Both the position numbers and the translations under genes were made by a program. From positions 5,069,001-5,133,000 of the forward strand of contig NZ_CP104861.1 in NCBI RefSeq assembly GCF_025426255.1: a stretch of 64,000 bases of DNA, written 5' to 3'. Position 1 is the stretch's first letter; each line of letters begins with the position of its first letter. Below, piece after piece: positions 1 to 7,797 of the stretch. The notes beneath the pieces are model-generated. The model saw only the letters and a program-made list of their open reading frames with translations. It was not told where the DNA came from and did not search any database. The stretch comes from Pseudomonas fragi. Its GTDB lineage: Bacteria; Pseudomonadota; Gammaproteobacteria; Pseudomonadales; Pseudomonadaceae.

Positions 1-165
1 ACACCGTGGTGGTTCTCCCAAAGTGCGATTAGCGTCCGGCGGCTCGCACGGTCACTCACCGAGTGATGGATGCCAACTTCAGATCATTGCCATTGCGGCA
101 AATACATCCCCTACCCAGCTGCCCTGCAGCAACCTATCCGCTTGGCCATTTCATTGCGCCAACCT

Positions 166-200
166 GCGCCCGTCTCTTTCTTCCGGAAAGAGACGGGCGC
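166..200. repeat. Perfect 15-bp stem hairpin, REP-like
   Basis: GCGCCCGTCTCTTTC at 166-180 is followed by the loop ttccg and its exact reverse complement at 186-200. Read on the minus strand, the stem is preceded by GGTAGGAGCG, which resembles the head of Pseudomonas REP elements, but the stem sequence differs from the other REPs in this window. It has no T-run on the plus strand, so a terminator role is not supported. Confidence 0.7.
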
Positions 201-333
201 TCCTACCGCTGCTGCAGCTCAACTCGTACAAGGCATTGCGGCATTTCCCCTCGTGACAATCGGCGTGACAAACACCGAAGTCGCCAGCAACAGCGATGCA
301 GATTATGGTGCCGCAGACTAGTGAATGAACTGC

Positions 334-352
334 ACCTGACTGACAGTCAGGT
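334..352. repeat. Perfect 9-bp inverted repeat
   Basis: ACCTGACTG at 334-342, one central base, then CAGTCAGGT at 344-352. It is short enough to be a protein binding site. It lies about 270 bases upstream of the integrase start. Confidence 0.5.
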
Positions 353-424
353 ATGCCCCGGTCATCGCCTCACTGCCCTCACCTGACTCAGGATCTCGCG
401 GCACCGGTCTCGTCAGCCAGTGCA

Positions 425-460
425 GCCTCCTGAGCACTTCCCAGGAAGTGCTCAGGAGGC
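425..460. repeat. Perfect 17-bp inverted repeat with 2-base centre
   Basis: GCCTCCTGAGCACTTCC at 425-441 and its exact reverse complement at 444-460 are separated only by CA. Such a long, nearly uninterrupted palindrome 160 bases upstream of a recombinase gene could be a recombination or regulatory site, or a cruciform-forming relic. I do not recognise it as a known family. Confidence 0.65.
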
Positions 461-623
461 CAGATCATGAGATGCCCAAGCTCCCGGTCGTAAAGAGCCG
501 TCAGTCCCGCGTTAGTGGACAAACCTCACAGGTCGCAGGGGCCTTGATCCCTGATAACACTCAACATTCTTGGCGGGATGACGTGGGGATGGTTTCAAGA
601 GTTGGCTCGAGAGGAGTTTGATC

Positions 624-1604
624 ATGGGATTGGTCGGTAGAGGTGATGGGCGCAATTTTGGCTATGGCCGGCAATTGAGTTATGCCGGGCCGCAGGCGTT
701 AAAAGACATGTTCGGCGGAGGGCATTACGGGACCGTCAAAGCGCACAGTGATCGTTGGCTGGCATTTGTACGATGGTGTCGGTCTGAGGATGGGCCCAGG
801 CTTAACGATGCGAGGCAAATTGATTGGCGGACCTTGCTGGACTACGCCGGTCATCTGCGTCACCAAGTTGAACAAGGCGCTATCAGCATCGCCACCGCGC
901 AAAACCGGTTGTCCAGCGTAAACCGCACCATGGCCGCACTTCGCGGTGATCAGTATGTGAAAGTGCCGAGTCCGAGCAAGACGCTGGGAATGCGGCGGAA
1001 CAGTGTTCGTCGCTCGGTGCCGCAAGGCCAAGACCGCGAACACGTGAAGCGCATCGTCGACGTGCTCTGCGAACACCAAATGCCGCGCGCGGCGGCCATC
1101 GTCCAGTTGGCGCGAGCCACCGGCATGCGCTTGCGCGAGGCCATCTTGGCCGACCTTTCGCGCCTGCGAAGAGAGGCCGAACACTACGACAAGATCAACA
1201 TCCAGGATGGCACTAAAGGTGGCCGCGGCGGCGCAACCGCGCCTCGTTGGATCAGGGTGGATGACCACATTCGCGAAGCGCTTAAATTTGCAGAACAGGT
1301 ATCGCCTGCGGGTGGCCGCAACCTGATTGCACTAAGCGAAAATTACTTAAGTGTTCTGCGGGAAGTCATCCGTCCGGCACGAGACGTCCTACATGCACAC
1401 AACCTCAAAGGTTTTCATGAGCTACGGGCGGCGTACGCGTGTGAACGCTATGAGCGGATCACGAATCACCGCGCGCCGATCAACGGCGGGGAATGTTGCG
1501 GGATCAATCGGTGCCTTGACCGCGAGGCCCGACGACAAATCAGCTACGAATTGGGGCACGGTAGGATTGATGTGGTTGCAGCCTACATCGGGGGGCGGAC
1601 ATGA
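624..1604 (+). CDS. Tyrosine recombinase / integrase-domain protein
   Basis: A site-specific DNA recombinase of the phage-integrase fold, 326 residues. Catalytic positions are visible: R169 in GMRLREA, a lysine around 198 in DGTKGG, H265 and R268 in FHELRAA, H312 in LGHGRID and the nucleophile Y321 in AAYIGG, which is the R-K-HxxR-H-Y order of the family. Residues about 30-110 look like the N-terminal SAM-like DNA-binding domain. The ATG at 624 is chosen because GAGGAG lies seven bases upstream; an in-frame TTG at 618 is less good. Its stop overlaps the next gene by ATGA, so the two are translationally coupled. It probably mobilises the element at this end of the window. The target site is not proven. 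Confidence 0.85.
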   Translation: MGLVGRGDGRNFGYGRQLSYAGPQALKDMFGGGHYGTVKAHSDRWLAFVRWCRSEDGPRLNDARQIDWRTLLDYAGHLRHQVEQGAISIATAQNRLSSVNRTMAALRGDQYVKVPSPSKTLGMRRNSVRRSVPQGQDREHVKRIVDVLCEHQMPRAAAIVQLARATGMRLREAILADLSRLRREAEHYDKINIQDGTKGGRGGATAPRWIRVDDHIREALKFAEQVSPAGGRNLIALSENYLSVLREVIRPARDVLHAHNLKGFHELRAAYACERYERITNHRAPINGGECCGINRCLDREARRQISYELGHGRIDVVAAYIGGRT

Positions 1605-1888
1605 GTAAGCCCTTCGATATGGAACTGTTCTTGGCTGCGGTGCTGACGGGGTCGTATGCAACACGGCAACGCCATTTGCGTCAAGCGAAGCTTATTCAAA
1701 TGGAGATTGCAGAGCGTTGGCAGCGAAAGACGCCGTGGGCTTGGCAGAGAAAACATGTCGCATGGTTCTTAGATCATCGCCTGACCCGGCGCAGTAAGGC
1801 GACGAAGTATTATTACTTTTTGACAGTACGGCTGCTCGTCCGTCGTTTAGAAAGATCATGGGTATTCAATCACTTAGCGGACACCTGA
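1601..1888 (+). CDS. Small protein coupled to the integrase, unknown function
   Basis: A 95-residue basic protein rich in Arg, Lys and Trp, overlapping the recombinase stop by four bases (ATGA) with a G-rich ribosome binding stretch just before the start. I recognise no family. The coupling and basic character suggest a DNA-binding accessory factor such as an excisionase, but this is inference from position. No helix-turn-helix is obvious. It ends 26 bases before the convergent stop of the DUF6119 gene. Confidence 0.6.
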   Translation: MSKPFDMELFLAAVLTGSYATRQRHLRQAKLIQMEIAERWQRKTPWAWQRKHVAWFLDHRLTRRSKATKYYYFLTVRLLVRRLERSWVFNHLADT

Positions 1889-1913
1889 ATTGATACCCAC
1901 ACTAACTGCATAT

Positions 1914-3503
1914 TTAGATTACGTGTTTGGATATGTATATCTTTGGCTTCAATCCGAATCCTTTGACAAGCTTGTGCCATGATTCCACAGCCAGAAGGAA
2001 CTGAATGGAGTTGTAATCTGTAATCTCTCTTATGTCCCCCTCAAACACAAACCACAAGGAAGCTGTTTTGATGGACTTATCGAATTTTATTGTTTTTCTT
2101 TTGATCAACTCTACAGAGTCCTTGGATTGCTCAATATTATAAATGAGCTCAGATTTTGTCTCAGAAATTTTCACGGAAATAATCTCACCTGACTTGAATA
2201 TGTCAGCAATCTCGACCCGGTACTGATTTTTCTTTTTCTTTAGCGACTGAATTAGAGTCAACTGTCGATCAAGCAATACAAATCCACGCTCACTACATAT
2301 TTTCTGGTTGAAATATGCTTCTCGGTAAGTAAGCTTATCATCGACCGGTTCATTGGCGGCAATTTTTCGCTCTTTCTCGGCTTTCCAATTCTGAAAATCC
2401 GCTTCTACTAAATCCTCCTCAATAACTACATCAATACTTTCCAAGGAACGCTTTAGATAATCCATAAAAGTCTGATTGAAAACAAACCACTCCCCACTTT
2501 TCAGAAAGTAATCTGCACCATCGAAGGATATCGGGAAATCCAGCAGCTCTTTAAGTGGCTTAGTAAAAGCCCCAGAATCCTCATTCTTAAACTGAACGGA
2601 GAGCTCATTAATATTTGTAATCCCTGCATGATCTCGAATGAACTCCGAGACATTAACAATATCAAGCGTATTCCCTAAATCCTTGCGATAAATGTCATCT
2701 GCAGTTCTTGCTGAAATTCGATAATCGTAGTCATGAAAACTAAAGCATATTGCAACTCCGTGCACTTGGAATTCTTGAATGGCAACGCCTCCCTCCCCAC
2801 GTTTCAAGCTCTCAAACGCAACAGCATCCAGTTCAGCGCCCAACTCATCTGTCACAGCCTCTAATTTAGGCAAGTGGATAATTTTGTCGTCCTGGTAACT
2901 TCTTTCGATTTGCTCGAAGATTTCTGACAACTCGAGTGGTGCCTTATCCATGTCCATTTGGATGGAGTCTGCAAATATAATATTACGTTTCCCCCAGACA
3001 TCTTTGTCTGCTGCTTTTAGCTTGAGATGATCAACTGATTCGCCCGGCTCGTAGCTATCAATCTGAAATTGTTGGTACGACGAAACATCCTGTCTTTTAG
3101 TACCCGTAAAATAGCGGCTTTTCTTCAGGAGGATTGAGTTTTCGTCCGCCATGCGGATAGCCAAGTCAATGCCAAAATCAAGCTGAATAAACTTAGACAG
3201 ATAAAAATGCGACTTCCCCAAACTGACCGCATAGATCGTTTCAGGCTGGGCTGTATGTTGACAAAGCAACATCCCAAAATTGAAAATATTTTTAGGCGCT
3301 GGCAAACCATCTTTAAAGAAGGTTCGATACGTATCCCACCACCAAACGTCGTTCCCCGGATTAACTTCAGAATAGTAAAATGTTTTCGCGTAAGCTTGTG
3401 CAACATGAGTTTTCTGCTCAGCCAGACCTACTGCCCGGAGCTTTTCTTTGAGTTGTTCCAGCTTATGGGGTTTTACTTTGTAAATATTATAAGTATTAGC
3501 CAT
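1914..3503 (-). CDS. DUF6119 / TIGR04141 family sporadically distributed protein
   Basis: A 529-residue protein of the family annotated as sporadically distributed (TIGR04141, DUF6119), recognised from the N-terminus (MANTYNIYKVKPHKLEQLK) and motifs such as SLGKSHFYL and DFGIDLAIRMA. There is no signal peptide or membrane segment, so it should be cytoplasmic. The start at 3503 is set by GGAGG seven bases upstream; the open frame continues to 3692 without another good site. The gene is clearly AT-richer than its surroundings, with AAA, ATT and GAA codons common, which marks it as transferred. It sits beside an integrase. The biochemical activity is not known to me. A defence or mobile-element role is plausible only from its context and distribution. 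Confidence 0.8.
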   Translation of the reverse strand: MANTYNIYKVKPHKLEQLKEKLRAVGLAEQKTHVAQAYAKTFYYSEVNPGNDVWWWDTYRTFFKDGLPAPKNIFNFGMLLCQHTAQPETIYAVSLGKSHFYLSKFIQLDFGIDLAIRMADENSILLKKSRYFTGTKRQDVSSYQQFQIDSYEPGESVDHLKLKAADKDVWGKRNIIFADSIQMDMDKAPLELSEIFEQIERSYQDDKIIHLPKLEAVTDELGAELDAVAFESLKRGEGGVAIQEFQVHGVAICFSFHDYDYRISARTADDIYRKDLGNTLDIVNVSEFIRDHAGITNINELSVQFKNEDSGAFTKPLKELLDFPISFDGADYFLKSGEWFVFNQTFMDYLKRSLESIDVVIEEDLVEADFQNWKAEKERKIAANEPVDDKLTYREAYFNQKICSERGFVLLDRQLTLIQSLKKKKNQYRVEIADIFKSGEIISVKISETKSELIYNIEQSKDSVELIKRKTIKFDKSIKTASLWFVFEGDIREITDYNSIQFLLAVESWHKLVKGFGLKPKIYISKHVI

Positions 3504-3789
3504 GCCCGCCTCCGTTGGAGTACCTTCCCTAGCGAGCACCAAAGGTGCCATTTCTGAATTTCCAACGCAATATGTGCGGGAGGTATAAGTTGGCCAATTC
3601 TCTTGTTTTCTCCGTATAGTTGCGTTTACTTGCGATACAGCTCCAGCCGTATACAAGCAACCACTTGCAAAATGCTCCCGGTTAAGATGCAAATTCGCTT
3701 GCCATTTTGGAGGGGGCGCCTTGGGGTAGTTTTAGAGGTAGAAAGCAGAGCGACTATCTGAAATTTTGTTAATAATCATAGACTTAAGA

Positions 3790-3817
3790 TCCAGTACGAC
3801 TCCTGGTGCCGGCACCA
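3790..3817 (+). other. Decayed tRNA 3' end (possible attachment-site remnant)
   Basis: The sequence reads as a T-arm plus acceptor strand: a CCAG stem, the loop TACGACTC, CTGG, then TGCCGGC and ACCA. The loop has TAC where tRNA has TTC, and no 5' half is present, so it is not a functional tRNA. Such 3'-end copies are left when tyrosine integrases use tRNA genes as targets. The acceptor would pair with a 5' GCCGGCA; a tRNA-Thr origin is a guess. Confidence 0.5.
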
Positions 3818-3824
3818 TACAAAA

Positions 3825-3854
3825 CAAAGCCCTCGCAGAAATGCGAGGGCTTTG
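3825..3854 (+). terminator. Strong hairpin after the tRNA remnant
   Basis: A perfect 13-bp stem (CAAAGCCCTCGCA and its complement) closes a GAAA tetraloop. It begins eight bases after the CCA of the tRNA remnant, where a tRNA terminator would be, and is followed by TTGTTT. It probably belonged to the original tRNA transcription unit. Confidence 0.6.
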
Positions 3855-3947
3855 TTGTTTCTGGGGTTGGAAACTCCCCCTAGAACCTGTCACATTGCTG
3901 CGCGGACACTCGTCAACGTCCGTCAGGGTCGAAAGCTGCTTGCTCCG

Positions 3948-4817
3948 CTATAGCAGCGGAACATACACATCAGTTTGCCATTGATCCTGCGGTGTCTCGG
4001 GATAGGCGCTCAGGTAATGAAAGAACAGCGGCTGGTCACGAAGTTCCTCTCCACTGGCCGGAAGCCAATCGCGGTAAATCGGATAGATCGTTTCGCCGAT
4101 GTGATCCGGTGACCCCGCGTGTCGCACCACGACGCAGCGACCGCCAGGAATGACGATCTCGTGCACACCGAACTCATTCGACGCCACGGCCTCGTGAATC
4201 TCGCCGCAGATTGCGAAGCGGAATTCTTGTGGAGGTGTCGTATCGGGGTTGCCATAGGGAATGCCAAAGGTGCGACTCGATGCCACCGGCGACTGTCCGC
4301 TCTGCATACGCCACTCGATGAACTTGCATACGCTCTCATTGACGAGCCCGGCGGGTCCGCAGTGCTCAAGCGTTGCTACCCTGACTTCAGGGAATTCCAC
4401 GATTCGTACTTGCATGATGATAGTCCTGGAAAAGTGAGGGATTGCGAATACCGTACTCCAGACCTGCCAGTTCGGTTCCTTCCCGAACGCACTCGGCGTC
4501 ATACCGAACGCCCGCCTGAACGCCCTGCAAAATGCCTCGGGACTTTCAAAGCCGGCACCGAGTGCGGCGTCCAGTACCGAGTGATCAGCGAGGGAGGCCA
4601 GGCGATGTGCCGCGCGTCGTAGCCGCATCAGTTGCACATAACGCGAGACAGGCACTCCTACGAACGCGGTGAATTGCCGATGGAAGTGAAACGCCGAAAA
4701 GTTCGCCACATGGCTCAACGTCTTCACCGACAGGTCACCTTCGAGATTGGCATCAATGTAGGCGAGTACGGCGTTGAAGCGTTTTGTGTAAGCGAAGTTG
4801 GTCGGCATGTCAGACAC
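3948..4817 (-). CDS. AraC-family regulator with GyrI-like effector domain
   Basis: A 289-residue transcription factor. Residues about 10-110 hold the paired helix-turn-helix of the AraC/XylS family (FSAFHFHRQFTAFVG in the first motif and the SPEAFCRAFRRAFGMTPSAF signature in the second). Residues about 135-289 form a GyrI-like/Rob-type small-molecule binding domain (VRIVEFPEVRVATLEHCGP). The DNA-binding domain at the N-terminus with the effector domain behind it is the Rob-like layout, often linked to multidrug or cationic ligands. The GTG at 4817 is preferred because GGAG lies ten bases before it; an ATG at 4808 is possible. The gene stands alone between two tRNA-remnant/hairpin units, so it may have arrived with the element. 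The target is unknown. Confidence 0.85.
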   Translation of the reverse strand: MSDMPTNFAYTKRFNAVLAYIDANLEGDLSVKTLSHVANFSAFHFHRQFTAFVGVPVSRYVQLMRLRRAAHRLASLADHSVLDAALGAGFESPEAFCRAFRRAFGMTPSAFGKEPNWQVWSTVFAIPHFSRTIIMQVRIVEFPEVRVATLEHCGPAGLVNESVCKFIEWRMQSGQSPVASSRTFGIPYGNPDTTPPQEFRFAICGEIHEAVASNEFGVHEIVIPGGRCVVVRHAGSPDHIGETIYPIYRDWLPASGEELRDQPLFFHYLSAYPETPQDQWQTDVYVPLL

Positions 4818-5247
4818 TGGGAAAAGGCTCCGGGAAGTACGGTCGGCAATAGAGTCGACTATAACGGCGTGAACGCGCCTAGCCGCGTTTGCTCAAGGTG
4901 CGTTTTGGGTTGGCCAATGTGATCTCTTCCAAGGCGATGCAAAGGTCGGGGGCATCCAGGTGTCCACTTCTGACCGTCTGCTGCCTGTCGCCACGGCAGC
5001 TTTGGGCGGATACCTGCCTATTCTCTACGGAGGGGATGATCGACAACGTTCGAATTCAGGAGGTTTACTATTCCGTATGCGGCTCTGAATTACTTGCAGA
5101 CCGACAACGTGCTGACATCTCAAAAATCCCGAGTTCGATTCCACCTAACGCCATAACTAGCTGATTTATTTATAGTTACTAGTTGGGGTACGCCGAATTT
5201 TCCAGCGAACTCCAGACACCCGAAAAACCTGGTCTCCCCGAAACATA

Positions 5248-5269
5248 CCGTTCGTCTGGTGCCGCACCA
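5248..5269 (+). other. Second decayed tRNA 3' end
   Basis: CCGTTCGTCTGGTGCCGCACCA matches the remnant at 3790-3817 at its acceptor end, with one G lost, and is likewise followed by a hairpin and a TTTGTTTC(T/C)GGGG stretch. Two such units in one orientation, about 1.45 kb apart, bracket the AraC gene. No complete tRNA is present. Confidence 0.45.
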
Positions 5270-5285
5270 TACGCAACACCGAAAG

Positions 5286-5312
5286 AGGCTCACCGCAAGG
5301 TGGGCCTTTTTT
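5286..5312 (+). terminator. Rho-independent terminator
   Basis: AGGCTCACC and GGTGGGCCT pair over nine positions with one G-T pair around a GCAA tetraloop, followed by six T. It lies directly after the second tRNA remnant and 43 bases before the stop of the convergent hicB. Confidence 0.75.
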
Positions 5313-5354
5313 GTTTCCGGGGTTTGGAGAAAGCCAAAGCGCCCTCTCCCACCA

Positions 5355-5765
5355 TCAGAAAACCTGAATGCTCAGCTCGCGCAAGGCAGCTGTCGCTAAA
5401 AACCCGGAGCGTGACGCATAGCGATGGTCCTTGCTGACTCGCTCATCAATGCGCAGCAGCAGGTTTTCAGGCAAGGAAGCGTTGAAGCGGACCGACTTCC
5501 CGAGATAGGGCGTCAAATCAAAGTCCACAACTGCCCAAATCCCGCCGACATAATCCGGATTGTCCAGATGAGCGTCCACATCCTTGGCCTGGGGCAGCTC
5601 GCCGCCATCAGCCACAACGCCTTCCAGATGCAAAGCCAGCGCCTCCAGCACGTTATCCAACGCTTGTGAAAAAGTGCTGCCTGCCGAGAAGCAGCCCGGC
5701 ACATCAGGCACCGTCACGCTGAATTCGGAATCAGCGTCTTTATGTAATACCACTGGGAATTTCAT
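5355..5765 (-). CDS. hicB: HicB-family antitoxin
   Basis: A 136-residue antitoxin that should bind and neutralise HicA and repress the pair. Residues 1-75 show the HicB partial RNase H-like fold (FPVVLHKDADSEFSVTVPDVPGC, with SAGSTFSQALDNVLEAL following). Residues about 98-134 look like a ribbon-helix-helix DNA-binding segment with SRSGFLATAALREL. Its ATG overlaps the hicA stop by four bases (ATGA), so toxin and antitoxin are translated together, toxin first, as is usual for HicAB. Confidence 0.9.
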   Translation of the reverse strand: MKFPVVLHKDADSEFSVTVPDVPGCFSAGSTFSQALDNVLEALALHLEGVVADGGELPQAKDVDAHLDNPDYVGGIWAVVDFDLTPYLGKSVRFNASLPENLLLRIDERVSKDHRYASRSGFLATAALRELSIQVF

Positions 5766-5959
5766 GACCGTAACTCTCCTTTGAGACCTGCGGATTTGAG
5801 AATGTTGTGCAGCGTCCCTTTCGCGATTTCAGCCTTGGGATGTGGAACCGTTACCCGGCCAGCTTTGGCTGGATGCTTGAACTGATGGTGACTGCCCTTC
5901 ACTGCTATCTCAAACCATCCATCCGCGATCAGCAATTCAATAAGCTCACGACTACGCAC
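5762..5959 (-). CDS. hicA: HicA-family toxin (mRNA interferase)
   Basis: A 65-residue protein with the double-stranded-RNA-binding-like HicA fold. The active-site histidine is seen in GSHHQFKHP, followed by VTVPHPKAEIAKGTLHNILKSAG, which is typical of the family. It is expected to cleave mRNA and block translation when HicB is lost. The start is a GTG at 5959 with a GGGGTGG stretch just upstream; length agrees with the usual 60-80 residues. The upstream region carries palindromes suited to HicB autoregulation. Confidence 0.9.
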   Translation of the reverse strand: MRSRELIELLIADGWFEIAVKGSHHQFKHPAKAGRVTVPHPKAEIAKGTLHNILKSAGLKGELRS

Positions 5960-5978
5960 GCCACCACCCCTGCATTGT

Positions 5979-5993
5979 TGTGTACGTTACACA
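5979..5993. promoter_or_regulatory. Candidate HicB operator palindrome
   Basis: TGTGTA, three bases, then TACACA: a perfect palindrome 20 bases upstream of the hicA start. A related GTGTTACAC lies at 6062-6070. HicB antitoxins with ribbon-helix-helix tails bind paired palindromes in their promoters, so autoregulation is the likely role. Inferred from position and symmetry. Confidence 0.5.
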
Positions 5994-6237
5994 CCATCGA
6001 ACGATGATGCAATTAACTAGTACACACACTACACACAGAAAATTGCGAGTGATTTGAAGTTGTGTTACACGCTGTGCTTTCGAACGATTCGGCTGTTGTC
6101 TTGAGTCCGCAGAAAAAGCGTGAAACCAGCAGTTCTTAAACATGCCAGCCATCCCCAACAAAGACCCACCCCTTGCATAAACACTCTGCCATCACAATAA
6201 TGCGACTGATTACCAATTACACCTTGGTGACATTATT

Positions 6238-6738
6238 ATGTCGGCGCTCGATCATTCAGTACTTCATCGGTTGTACAGCGAACACAACGGTTGGCTAAAA
6301 GGCTGGCTGCGCATGCGGCTGGGCAACGCGGCGGATGCTTCTGATCTGGCCCAGGACACGTTCCTGCGGGTCATGACCGCCCGCCATGACACCCCCATTC
6401 GCGAGCCACGAGGCTATTTGAGCGCCATTGCCCGTTCACTGCTGATCGACAAAGTACGTCGGCGCACCATTGAGCAGGCGTATTTGCAGGCGCTGGCCCT
6501 CAAGCCGGAACCCGTGGATATATCTCCAGAAATACGCCTTTCAATTATCGAGACACTGATTTCGATCGACGCCTTGCTCGATGATCTGGGTAGCAGGACC
6601 CGGGAAATTTTCCTCGCGGTGCAGCTCGAAGGCTTGACCTACGTGGCTGTCGCCGAACGTTTCGAGGTGTCGGTCACCACGGTGAAAAATCATTTGATTC
6701 GCGCCATGACCCGCTGTCTGTTGCTGGTCGAGAACTGA
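6238..6738 (+). CDS. ECF sigma factor, FecI type
   Basis: A 166-residue extracytoplasmic-function sigma factor. Region 2 spans about residues 8-75 (DASDLAQDTFLRVM, then PRGYLSAIARSLLIDKVRRR) and region 4 about 105-160 (LEGLTYVAVAERFEVSVTTVKNHLIRAM). It should direct RNA polymerase to the promoter of the TonB receptor downstream when its cognate signal is sensed. Its stop overlaps the fecR-like start (TGATG). In this family expression is usually under Fur; an AT-rich stretch at about 6196-6217 could hold a Fur site but I cannot match it convincingly. Confidence 0.93.
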   Translation: MSALDHSVLHRLYSEHNGWLKGWLRMRLGNAADASDLAQDTFLRVMTARHDTPIREPRGYLSAIARSLLIDKVRRRTIEQAYLQALALKPEPVDISPEIRLSIIETLISIDALLDDLGSRTREIFLAVQLEGLTYVAVAERFEVSVTTVKNHLIRAMTRCLLLVEN

Positions 6739-7685
6739 TGCCCAGCACACCGGATTTCAACATGCTTGAAGCCGCTGCCACCTGGTATGTGCAACTTAAT
6801 GACGGCACCGTCAGCGAGGCACGCACCCAAGCCTGGCAAGCATGGCTGACGTCCTGCCCGCAACACGCCGCGGCCTGGGCCCGGGTCGAGAAGTTTCAAA
6901 GCCAGTGGGCCATGATCCCGCCCAAAGCGGCCCGCTCCAGTCTTGATGCGGCGAAAGCTCAACGCCGTGATGTGTTGAAAATCCTCGGCATGCTGCTGGC
7001 CGTTGGCAGCGGTACATGGTTGGCCGCTGAGCAAGTGCCGTATCGCTCGATGCTCGCCGAGCAACGCACTGGCATCCGTGAACGGCGCTCGTTGCGCCTC
7101 GACGATGGCTCGCAACTGGAGTTGAACGCCGATACGGCGCTGGATATCCACTTCGACTCCTGGCAGCGACTGATCCGCCTGCACCGCGGTGAAATTCTGG
7201 TGCAGACCGCCAAGGACCCAGACCAGCGACCCTTTATCGTACATACCGGCGACGGCAGCGTGCGTGCGCTCGGCACCCGGTTCAGCGTGCGTCAGCTGTC
7301 CGGGCAAACACGAGTCGGCGTACTGCAATCGGCAGTTGAAATTCGCCCGTACGGGCATCTCGATCAGCCCTTGCGCCTGGAGGCCGGTCAACAAGTGACG
7401 TTCAATAGCGATTCAGTCGATGAGGCGCAGGCTCTCCCTGCGGCCTCAACCGCTTGGGTGCAGGGCATGCTGAGCGTGGACGACTGGCGCTTGAGCGACT
7501 TTATCGAGGAATTGGGCCGCTATCGCCCGGGCGTGCTGCGCTGTGCAACAGCGGTGCAGGAATTACGCATCTCGGGGGCATTTCGTATCGATGACACCGA
7601 AACGGTGCTGGAGAACCTGAGCAAGACCTTACCGGTGAAGGTTCGTTTCCTGACCCGCTACTGGGCCAGCATCGAACCGGCATAA
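6738..7685 (+). CDS. FecR-family anti-sigma factor
   Basis: A 315-residue inner-membrane regulator partnering the FecI-type sigma factor. The cytoplasmic N-terminus (residues about 8-55, AAATWYVQLNDG...AWQAWL) is the DUF4880/FecR_N sigma-binding domain. One hydrophobic segment (about 75-92, ILGMLLAVGSGTWLAAE) crosses the membrane. The periplasmic FecR domain follows (about 110-205) and a C-terminal DUF4974-like domain contacts the receptor plug/STN domain. The gene is one base into the sigma factor stop, so it is coupled, and precedes the receptor by 112 bases. Confidence 0.92.
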   Translation: MPSTPDFNMLEAAATWYVQLNDGTVSEARTQAWQAWLTSCPQHAAAWARVEKFQSQWAMIPPKAARSSLDAAKAQRRDVLKILGMLLAVGSGTWLAAEQVPYRSMLAEQRTGIRERRSLRLDDGSQLELNADTALDIHFDSWQRLIRLHRGEILVQTAKDPDQRPFIVHTGDGSVRALGTRFSVRQLSGQTRVGVLQSAVEIRPYGHLDQPLRLEAGQQVTFNSDSVDEAQALPAASTAWVQGMLSVDDWRLSDFIEELGRYRPGVLRCATAVQELRISGAFRIDDTETVLENLSKTLPVKVRFLTRYWASIEPA

Positions 7686-7797
7686 GCTCAGGCCCATGTG
7701 GTTTGAATTTTAACCTTGCTGATTTCGATTCTCATCCGTCAATGACATAAGCCGCGACTACAGCGCGTTTGTGCCATGACCACGCAAGGATCACCGA

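Larger units (their letters stand above)
1..623. other. Non-coding leader of the integrase gene with stacked inverted repeats
   Basis: I see no convincing gene here; the short open frames lack ribosome binding sites and recognisable protein character. The stretch contains four perfect inverted repeats (52-66, 166-200, 334-352 and 425-460) before the recombinase gene. The left end of the window cuts the region, so the end of a neighbouring gene or the far boundary of the element may lie just outside. Confidence 0.6.
4818..5354. other. Gene-poor stretch with tRNA-like relics
   Basis: No supported gene. It contains a T-loop-like string GAGTTCGATTCC near 5130, an imperfect AACTAG...CTAGTT repeat around 5153-5184, a second decayed tRNA 3' end at 5248-5269 and its hairpin at 5286-5312. 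The rest shows nothing I can name. Confidence 0.5.

Noticed and set aside
5127..5150. T-loop-like GAGTTCGATTCC as part of a tRNA gene
   Set aside because: No pairing stem, acceptor or anticodon arm surrounds it, so an intact tRNA is excluded; it may be another relic.
6196..6217. Fur box before the ECF sigma factor gene
   Set aside because: AATAATGCGACTGATTACC has only partial similarity to the Fur consensus, too weak to list as a site.
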